Below are positions 58,231-64,000 of a stretch of DNA of 64,000 bases, piece by piece. Both the position numbers and the translations under genes were made by a program. The notes below the pieces were generated by a model. That model saw nothing but the letters and a program-made list of their open reading frames with translations, was not told where the DNA came from and did not search any database. The stretch covers positions 1-64,000 of the forward strand of contig NZ_BOPG01000028.1 in the NCBI RefSeq assembly GCF_016863635.1. Direction: 5' to 3'. The stretch comes from Virgisporangium aurantiacum. GTDB taxonomy: Bacteria; Actinomycetota; Actinomycetes; Mycobacteriales; Micromonosporaceae. The first letter of the stretch is position 1, and every line of letters begins with the position of its first letter.

Positions 58231-58248
58231 GTGCTGTCGTCGTGCTGT
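58231..58248. promoter_or_regulatory. GTGCTGT direct repeats (11-bp period) between the GH5-like and SARP genes
   Basis: GTGCTGT at 58231-58237 and 58242-58248 are exactly 11 bp apart, the spacing of SARP heptamers. They lie 51-68 bp before the glycosidase-like start, in the 81-bp gap after the SARP stop. The same heptamer is found three times upstream of the LamG gene at 40.5 kb. Confidence 0.55.
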
Positions 58249-58261
58249 CGCGCCGATTTCC

Positions 58262-61200
58262 TCAGCGCGCGGCGTCGTACCGGTTTCCGGACAGTCGTTC
58301 CGCGGCCGCGCGAACAGCCTCGGCGGTCGTCACGCCGGGCACGTGTTCGAGGTGTCGTTGGAGTTCCACCGCCTGTGCCGCATGGCGCACCGCGTCCGCC
58401 GGATCTCCTTCGGCGAGGAGAAGCCGGGCGAGCGCGGTCGTGGCGTCGGCTTCGAGGAGGTGGTAGCCGTGTTGCCGGGACAGGACAAGAGCGGACCGCA
58501 GCTCGGCCCGCGCGGCGGGCAGTTGCTGCGACGACGTCAGCGCGTCACCGAGCCGGACGCCGGCCTCGACGACGGAGCGGCGTAGTCCCCGCGTGCGGGC
58601 GCCGTCGCGGGCCAGTTCGAGCACGGCGATCGCGGTCGGCAGTTGCGCGGCCTGGTGGCGGATCCGGCCGAGGGTGGTCAGCGTTTCGATCTCGAGCTGG
58701 CCGCCGAGATCGCTCGCGATCGCGACCGCGTGAGCGGCGTCGTCGAGCGCCTCGTCCAGTCGATCCCGGTTGCGGTACAGCTCGGCCCGCAGGCGCAGCG
58801 CGGCGGCCTCGTCGAACCGGTCACCGACGTGGCGGCTGAGCTCGTACGCGGTGTCGAGCGCCGCCTCCGCCTCGGCCCACCGACCGAGGTGCAGGTGGCA
58901 TGCCCCCTGTACCCAGTGTTCGTAGGGGTTGCCCGGCCAGCCCTGGCCGCGCGGTGCCGGCCGGGCGGCGAGAGCGGATTCGAGCCGGGCCAGGGCCTCG
59001 GCGACCCGGCCCAGGTCGAAGGTCGCCGCCGCGTGACTGGCGTACGCCATGCCCAGACCGAGGACGTCGCCCTGCTCCAGGGCCAGGGCGATGGTCCGCT
59101 CGATGCACTCGGCGGCCTCGGTCATGCGACCGAGATCGGCGTACACGACGCCGAGGTTGTGGTAGGTCGCCTTGTTGTCGGCTTCCTCGCCGGTCTGGCG
59201 CCGGAGGTCGATCGCCTCCAGGTAGTACCGGACGGCGTCCTCGAACCGGTTGCCGTTGGAACACAACCCGGCCAGGCTGTGCAGCATCGCGGCCTGCCCG
59301 GACGCGTCCTCGACGGCCCGTGCCGCCCGGAGGCCGTTCTCGGTGATCGCCCGCCGGTCGTCGTCGAACCGGGCGGCCTGGAGGTAGCCGCGCACCGCAT
59401 CGGCCAGGTGCCAGCCCAGATCGCCCGGCCCGTGCTCGGCGGCGAACCGCGTCGCGGCGACGATCGTCGGTCGCTCGGCGTCCAGCCATTTCTTCGCGGA
59501 CCCGTCGTCGGCGAAGCCCACACCGACCGGCACCACGCCCGGCGGCCGGCTGGCCCGGGCGGAGTGGAGGTACAGCCGGCCGACGGCGGCGTCGGTGCGG
59601 CCCACCAGGTGCGCCAGCCACCGCGTCCACGCCGCGTGGTTCTCGGCGGCGTCGTTGTCGCGGGCCTGCTCGGTGGCGTAGAGCCGTAACAGGTCGTGGA
59701 ACTTGTACCGGCCCGGGACGTGGTGCTGTACCAGGCTCGCCGCCGCGAGCACCTCCAGCCCGTCGGCCGCCGCGTCGGGCGTCGTGTCCAGCAGTACCGA
59801 CACGGTTTCCGGGGTGAAGTCCGGCCCCGGCACGCCGCCGAGACGCCGGAACAGCAACCGGTGGGCCGGGTCGAGCGCCTGGTACGACTGGTCGAACGCG
59901 GCGCGGACGGCGATGCGGCGCCCGCCGGCGACCGTCAGCCGGCTCAACCGGTCGTGGCCACGCAACTCGGCGATGTGGTCGGCGATGGGACGACCCGGAT
60001 GGCGCTCCAGATTGGCGGCGGCGATCCGCAGCGCGAGCGGCAACCGCGCGCAGAGCTCCGCCAGTTCCCCGACGGCCGCCGGCTCCCGGTCCACCCGCTC
60101 CCGCCCCAGCGCGGCCACCAGCAATTGGCGGGCCTCCGCGCCGGTCAACACGTCCAGAGCGATCGCCGACCCGCCGTGCGACACCGTCAGGCTCCGCAGG
60201 TCCGTACGGCTGGTCACCAGCACGGCGTTGCCGGCGGTACCCGGCAGCAGCGGCTCGACCTGCTCGGCGTCGGCGGCGTCGTCGAGCAGGAGCAGCACCC
60301 GCCGCCCGGCGAGGCGACTGCGCAACGCGGCCGCCCGGGCCGAGAGGCCCGACGGTATCGCGCTGCCGTCCATCCCCGAGGCGAACAGCAGTTCGGCGAG
60401 GACGTCGGTGGTGTCGCGCGCCCGGGGCCCGCCGCCGCCGAGACTGACGTACCACTGACCGTCGGGAAAGTCCGCCGCGATCCGGTGAGCGACCCGGATC
60501 GCCAACGCCGACTTGCCCACGCCCGCCCCGCCGCTGATCGCGCACACCGGCACGGTCCCGTCGTCGGCCGACAGGCGATCGACGATCTCGGCGACGACTC
60601 CCTCACGGCTGACGTAGAGAGAGACGTTCAGGGGAAGCTGGCGCTGCGGCTGCCAGGAGCTTTCGGCGACCTCGGCGACCCGCCAGGATCCACCGGCCAC
60701 CGCCGGCGGAGACGGCGGAGAAGGCGGCGACGGCGGCGACGGCGGGGACAGCCTCGGATCGTTGGCGAGAATGTCGCGCTCCAACCGGCGCAGCTCCTCG
60801 CCGGGCTCGATGCCCATGCCCTCCACCAGCGAGGCGCGCACCGACCGGTACGCCTCCAGCGCCTCGACCTGACGACCGGTCCCGTACAGGGACATCATCA
60901 GTTGGGCCCACAGCCGCTCACGCAGCGGGTACTCCGCGACCAACGTGCGCAACTCGGGGACGAGCTCGGCATGGCGCCCCAGCCGTAGATCGGCCTCGAT
61001 CCGTCGCTCCAGCGCACGGTACCGACGCTCGGTGAGCTCGACCAGCAGATCGCGGCGCAGCCAGTCGGCCTGGAGGTCGGCCAGCACCGGACCGCGCCAC
61101 AGGGCGAGCGCCTCGGTGAGCAGCCGGGACTCCTTCTCCGGATCATGTCCCGACCCGACGACACCGGCCTCCTCGACCAGGGCGTTGAACCGGGCCACGT

Positions 61201-61492
61201 CGAGCTGCCAGTCGTCGACCTCGGCGCGATAGCCGGCCGGCCGGGTCTGGATGATCATCGTCCCCTGGGTGCCGAGCTGCCGGCGGACCCGGGCCACGAT
61301 GGTCTGCAGCGCGGCCTGGCCGTGCACCGGCGGCGCCGCCTCCCACACCCAGTCGATCAGCTCGTCGACGGTCACCACCTGGCCCGCCCGCAGCAGCAGC
61401 GCGGCCAGGACCACCCGGTGCTGGCGCTGCGGCATCACGACGAGTTGCTGGCCGTCGACCACCTCCAGCGGCCCGAGCAGACGAAACCTCAC
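58262..61492 (-). CDS. SARP/AfsR-family transcriptional regulator (SARP-NB-ARC-TPR)
   Basis: The 1076-aa protein has an OmpR-like SARP DNA-binding domain (~1-95; RFRLLGPLEVVDGQQLVVMP, LLRAGQVVTVDELIDWVWEA), a BTAD domain (~100-245; YRSVRASLVEGMGIEPGEEL), a Pro-Ser-Pro repeat linker (~250-262), an NB-ARC ATPase (P-loop ISGGAGVGKSALAIRVAH ~326; Walker B RVLLLLDDAADAEQVEPLLP) and C-terminal TPR repeats. The GTG start at 61492 fits the family; the frame opens at 61660. SARPs activate adjacent operons via 11-bp heptamer repeats; matching repeats occur at 58231 and 40483. Upstream is a TGTGT-N6-ACACA inverted repeat (61517-61532), possibly its own operator. Confidence 0.93.
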   Translation of the reverse strand: MRFRLLGPLEVVDGQQLVVMPQRQHRVVLAALLLRAGQVVTVDELIDWVWEAAPPVHGQAALQTIVARVRRQLGTQGTMIIQTRPAGYRAEVDDWQLDVARFNALVEEAGVVGSGHDPEKESRLLTEALALWRGPVLADLQADWLRRDLLVELTERRYRALERRIEADLRLGRHAELVPELRTLVAEYPLRERLWAQLMMSLYGTGRQVEALEAYRSVRASLVEGMGIEPGEELRRLERDILANDPRLSPPSPPSPPSPPSPPAVAGGSWRVAEVAESSWQPQRQLPLNVSLYVSREGVVAEIVDRLSADDGTVPVCAISGGAGVGKSALAIRVAHRIAADFPDGQWYVSLGGGGPRARDTTDVLAELLFASGMDGSAIPSGLSARAAALRSRLAGRRVLLLLDDAADAEQVEPLLPGTAGNAVLVTSRTDLRSLTVSHGGSAIALDVLTGAEARQLLVAALGRERVDREPAAVGELAELCARLPLALRIAAANLERHPGRPIADHIAELRGHDRLSRLTVAGGRRIAVRAAFDQSYQALDPAHRLLFRRLGGVPGPDFTPETVSVLLDTTPDAAADGLEVLAAASLVQHHVPGRYKFHDLLRLYATEQARDNDAAENHAAWTRWLAHLVGRTDAAVGRLYLHSARASRPPGVVPVGVGFADDGSAKKWLDAERPTIVAATRFAAEHGPGDLGWHLADAVRGYLQAARFDDDRRAITENGLRAARAVEDASGQAAMLHSLAGLCSNGNRFEDAVRYYLEAIDLRRQTGEEADNKATYHNLGVVYADLGRMTEAAECIERTIALALEQGDVLGLGMAYASHAAATFDLGRVAEALARLESALAARPAPRGQGWPGNPYEHWVQGACHLHLGRWAEAEAALDTAYELSRHVGDRFDEAAALRLRAELYRNRDRLDEALDDAAHAVAIASDLGGQLEIETLTTLGRIRHQAAQLPTAIAVLELARDGARTRGLRRSVVEAGVRLGDALTSSQQLPAARAELRSALVLSRQHGYHLLEADATTALARLLLAEGDPADAVRHAAQAVELQRHLEHVPGVTTAEAVRAAAERLSGNRYDAAR
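60708..60743 (-). repeat. 9-bp tandem repeat (four copies) encoding the Pro-Ser-Pro linker of the SARP
   Basis: Four units of the form ggcgacggc or ggagaaggc lie in tandem and, read on the minus strand, encode repeated Ser-Pro-Pro between the BTAD and NB-ARC domains. Its length could vary by slippage in multiples of 9 bp without loss of frame. Confidence 0.85.
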
Positions 61493-61544
61493 GCCACAGC
61501 CTCCAATGCCGGCACCTGTGTGACGATACACAGTCGCGTCGACG

Positions 61545-62564
61545 TCACGACCCCTCGGAATGGCCGGGATCGATGTGGTGGAAGGCTTCGATGACCTCCT
61601 GCACCCGCAGGGCGGTGGCGAAGTCGGCGAGATTGCGGGTGGTTCCACCCCGGACGGCATCGGCGAACAGGGCGAGCCGGGTCGCCTCGGACCCCCGTGG
61701 CCGGGTCAGCCGTACCGGTTTCCAGCCACCCCCGTCGGACCCGAGCAGTTGGTCCCAGTCGCGGAGCAGGTACGAGCGTCGCGTTCCCCACAGGATCCAC
61801 TCGTACCGTTCGGGCCCGGCGACGCCGGCGAAGGCCGACACATGCACGGGCACGCCGCCCGCGCGTAGAAACCCACGCGCGGCGACCTCGCTCGCGGCGA
61901 CCGTGTTCGCGGACGGACCGGCCGGCGGGAGGTCGACACCGACCTCGACCGGGTCGAGCGGACCGAACAGGCGGTCGGTCAGGTACACGAAGTGCGACAG
62001 CACCTCGCGAACGAATCCACCCTGGTCCCGGCCGGCGAGCCAGCGGGCGTCGGCCTGGAAGTCCCGCGGCCAGCGGGGAAAGGACAGCCGAACCTCGACA
62101 CCCCTGATCTCGCCGACCTCGCCCGCGGCCAGGGCGCGCTCGAGCTCCAGCACGGCATGGCGGTCCGACAGCGCGAAGTTCACCGCTTCGGCGACTCCCG
62201 CTCCGGCCGCCGCCGCCGCCATCCGCCGTCCGTCGGTCACGGTGACCGCCAGTGGTTTCTCGCAGAAGACGGCCTTGCCCGCCCGCATCGCGGCGATCGC
62301 CTGCTCCGCGTGGAACATCGGCGGGGTGGCGATGTAGACGGCGTCGACGTCAGGAGACTCCACGACCGCCCGTGCGTCGGCGGCCAACGAAACGTCCGGG
62401 TGTTTCGCCCGGACCCGATCGGCGGCGACGGGGCTGACGTCGTACCCGCTCACGACCGCGACGTCGGCGAGCGTGGCCGCCGAGGCCAGCATCTCGGTGC
62501 CCATCGCACCCAGTCCCAGGATGCCGAGGCGGATCGGGGATCGCCGGTCTGTCGAAGATCGCAT
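61545..62564 (-). CDS. Gfo/Idh/MocA-family NAD(P)-dependent oxidoreductase
   Basis: The 339-aa protein has a Rossmann NAD(P) fold (RLGILGLGAMGTEMLASAAT) followed by VDAVYIATPPMFHAEQAIAA and KAVFCEKPLAVTV, where EKP is the family catalytic Lys motif. The C-terminal domain holds a GGFVREVLSHFVYLTD segment, the usual H-x-x-D-type region. These enzymes oxidise or reduce sugars and related polyols. The ATG at 62564 follows a GTG-ATG pair. It diverges from the LysR gene at 62638, which probably regulates it. Confidence 0.92.
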   Translation of the reverse strand: MRSSTDRRSPIRLGILGLGAMGTEMLASAATLADVAVVSGYDVSPVAADRVRAKHPDVSLAADARAVVESPDVDAVYIATPPMFHAEQAIAAMRAGKAVFCEKPLAVTVTDGRRMAAAAAGAGVAEAVNFALSDRHAVLELERALAAGEVGEIRGVEVRLSFPRWPRDFQADARWLAGRDQGGFVREVLSHFVYLTDRLFGPLDPVEVGVDLPPAGPSANTVAASEVAARGFLRAGGVPVHVSAFAGVAGPERYEWILWGTRRSYLLRDWDQLLGSDGGGWKPVRLTRPRGSEATRLALFADAVRGGTTRNLADFATALRVQEVIEAFHHIDPGHSEGS

Positions 62565-62637
62565 CACGCCAGCCTTCGTGTCGCCATACGTAACGTCAAG
62601 ATAAACTTTCAACATGGGACCGTTAAGGGTCGACTTC

Positions 62638-63558
62638 ATGGACGAGCTACGCCGGCTCCGGGTGCTCCGCGAATTCCGGGAACGCGGAAGTATCGCCGCC
62701 ACCGCCGAGGCACTGCACCTCACCCCGTCAGCGGTCTCCCAGCAGCTGGCCAGGATCGCCCGCGACGTCGGCTTCGACGTGCTCCGACCCGTCGGCCGGC
62801 GGGTGGTGCTGACGCCGCGGGGACAGGCGCTGCTCGCGCACGCGGACACCGTCTTCGCCGCGATCGAGCGCGCCCGCCACGAACTGGACTCGTGGGACGA
62901 CAGCGTTCGCGGCACCATCACGATCGGCGCGTTCTCCACCGCGATCGCGGGGCTTCTCCCCGCCCTCCTCGACCGCGCCCGGCACGACCTTCCCGACGTC
63001 AGGATCATGGTGTGCGAGGCCGAGTCGCCGGCCCTGTTCGACGGGCTCGACGCGGGGCGCTTCGACGTCGCGCTCGCGCTCCACTTCACCGGCTCGCCGA
63101 CCGCGGGCGACCCGCGCTACCACTGCGTCGACCTCGGTCCGGACGAACTCGACCTCGCGCTTCCCGCGAACCACCCCCTGTGCGGAGCGCAATCGCTGAC
63201 GCTGAAAGACGTCGAAGGGGAGCCCTGGATCACCGGTAACGCCGCCGGCTGCCTCGGCGCCATCACCGCCATGGCCTGTACGGCGGCCGGGTTCACCCCG
63301 AACGTCGCGCACCGCACCGACGACTGGCAGGCACTCGCGCAGCTCGTCGCGCACGGGCACGGCGTGGCCCTGATCCCCAGGCTGGCCCAGCGCAACCTGC
63401 CGGCCGGGGTCACCATCCGGGAACTCACCGCGCCGAGGCCGCAACGACACATCTTCGCCGCCGTACTCGACGGCGCCCAGCACTCGCCCCTCGTCGTCAC
63501 GATCCTCGGCCTTCTGACGGCCGGCCGGTCCCCCCGAGGTAGGCCAGCACCGCGGTGA
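62638..63558 (+). CDS. LysR-family transcriptional regulator
   Basis: The 306-aa protein has an N-terminal winged HTH (RRLRVLREFRERGSIAATAE, ALHLTPSAVSQQLARIARDV) and a LysR substrate-binding domain (GTITIGAFSTAIAGLLPALL, ELDLALPANHPLCG, AQLVAHGHGVALIPRLAQRN). ATG 62638 (AAGGG upstream) fits the usual LysR start better than ATG 62614, which lacks a ribosome site. It is divergent from the Gfo/Idh/MocA gene with a 73-bp intergenic region, the standard layout for a LysR-target pair. Its 3' end overlaps the response-regulator gene by 62 bp. Confidence 0.92.
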   Translation: MDELRRLRVLREFRERGSIAATAEALHLTPSAVSQQLARIARDVGFDVLRPVGRRVVLTPRGQALLAHADTVFAAIERARHELDSWDDSVRGTITIGAFSTAIAGLLPALLDRARHDLPDVRIMVCEAESPALFDGLDAGRFDVALALHFTGSPTAGDPRYHCVDLGPDELDLALPANHPLCGAQSLTLKDVEGEPWITGNAAGCLGAITAMACTAAGFTPNVAHRTDDWQALAQLVAHGHGVALIPRLAQRNLPAGVTIRELTAPRPQRHIFAAVLDGAQHSPLVVTILGLLTAGRSPRGRPAPR

Positions 63559-64000
63559 CCCGTCGGTGGCTGCCGTCGTCGAGGGGCAGGTCCAGCTTGG
63601 CGAAGATGTTGCTGACATGCTTGTGGACCGCGCGTTCGGTGACGTGCAGCCGGGCCGCGATCGTGCCGTTGGCGTGTCCCTCGGCCATGAGGGCCAACAC
63701 CTCCCGCTCGCGGGGGCTCAGCCCGTCCAGCCGGCTCGACCGGCGGTCGGCGACCAGCCGCGAGATGACCAGCGGATCGACGGCGGTGCCGCCCGCGGCG
63801 ACCCGCCGCATCGCGTCGAGGAAGTCGTCGACCCGCGACACCCGGTCCTTGAGCAGGTAGCCGACGCCGCCCCGACCGTCGGCGAGCAGTTCGGCCGCGT
63901 AGGCGCGCTCCACGTACTGGGAGAGCACGAGCACCGGCAGGTCCGGATGGGTGCGGCGGGCGGCCCGCACGGCGCGCAGACCCTCGTCGCCGAACGTAGG
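63497..64000 (-). CDS. LuxR/NarL-type response regulator, 5' end off window
   Basis: The visible 168 codons end at 63497 with a stop and stay open to the right edge. They contain the second half of a receiver domain (PTFGDEGLRAVRAARRTHPD; the phospho-Asp lies just outside), the VLVLSQYVERAYAAELLADG strand, the conserved Lys region (GGVGYLLKDRVSRVDDFLDA) and a LuxR HTH (LSPREREVLALMAEGHANGT, AVHKHVSNIFAKLDLP). Any partner kinase would lie beyond the edge. Confidence 0.9.
   Translation of the reverse strand, partial: PTFGDEGLRAVRAARRTHPDLPVLVLSQYVERAYAAELLADGRGGVGYLLKDRVSRVDDFLDAMRRVAAGGTAVDPLVISRLVADRRSSRLDGLSPREREVLALMAEGHANGTIAARLHVTERAVHKHVSNIFAKLDLPLDDGSHRRVTAVLAYLGGTGRPSEGRGS

Noticed and set aside
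1..64000. CRISPR arrays, tRNA/rRNA genes, insertion sequences or prophage genes
   Set aside because: No regularly spaced repeats with spacers, no cloverleaf or rRNA sequence, no transposase, integrase or phage structural motif was recognised; the 15-bp and 9-bp arrays are coding repeats.

Overview
The window is GC-rich DNA with GTG starts, dense Shine-Dalgarno motifs and many 4-bp ATGA/GTGA gene overlaps, which points to a high-GC actinomycete. GAF-ANTAR regulators, a GAF-SpoIIE phosphatase, a SARP/AfsR regulator, a CIRCE-controlled groEL and a giant LamG-RHS pair fit Micromonosporales-type soil genera best, but that placement is inference; no rRNA, tRNA or core marker gene is present.

Region 1 (1-19 kb) is a stress and signalling block. 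It holds membrane-anchored and CsbD-like stress proteins, a CarH-like B12-binding protein without its usual HTH, an RsbW-type ATPase, two related STAS proteins, two paralogous GAF-ANTAR gene pairs (each pair separated by exactly 28 nt), a GAF-SpoIIE phosphatase and an LtrA protein. It also holds a desaturase / AI-2E transporter / transketolase operon with 4-bp overlaps, a small envelope operon (LapA-like, DUF5994-like, 57-aa membrane peptide), and a solitary groEL without groES and without a GGM tail behind a CIRCE operator, followed by an unknown 71-aa gene. Decayed genes are frequent between 0.8 and 22 kb: a sigma-like relic, three alpha/beta hydrolases that each lack the nucleophile-elbow segment, and a frameshifted methyltransferase.

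Region 2 (19-40 kb) carries metabolic and secreted functions: a phosphotransferase, a DUF1801 protein, a secreted peptidoglycan-binding protein, a LysR-divergent operon (NTF2-like protein, membrane protein, multicopper oxidase, LUD protein), two MFS transporters, a secreted GH81 beta-1,3-glucanase behind a LacI-type operator, a fasciclin lipoprotein plus YedY-like molybdopterin oxidoreductase behind a SigK-like promoter, a secreted serine hydrolase next to a NarL-type two-component system, and a secreted TAP-like hydrolase ending in a strong terminator.

Region 3 (40-58 kb) is the most striking part. A 2233-aa secreted protein with six LamG-like domains overlaps by 4 bp a 2084-aa secreted RHS protein that ends in a Hint domain and a 112-residue, lower-GC, ADP-ribosyltransferase-like toxin tip. 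A probable immunity gene overlaps the toxin stop codon. Three DUF3558-like lipoproteins, an I36-type inhibitor-like protein and a secreted glycosidase-like protein follow. GTGCTGT heptamer repeats at 11-bp spacing lie upstream of the LamG-RHS operon and again upstream of the glycosidase, beside the SARP gene at 58-61 kb. SARPs bind such repeats, so this SARP may control the locus.

Region 4 (58-64 kb) holds the SARP regulator, a Gfo/Idh/MocA oxidoreductase divergent from a LysR regulator, and a truncated LuxR-type response regulator at the right edge.
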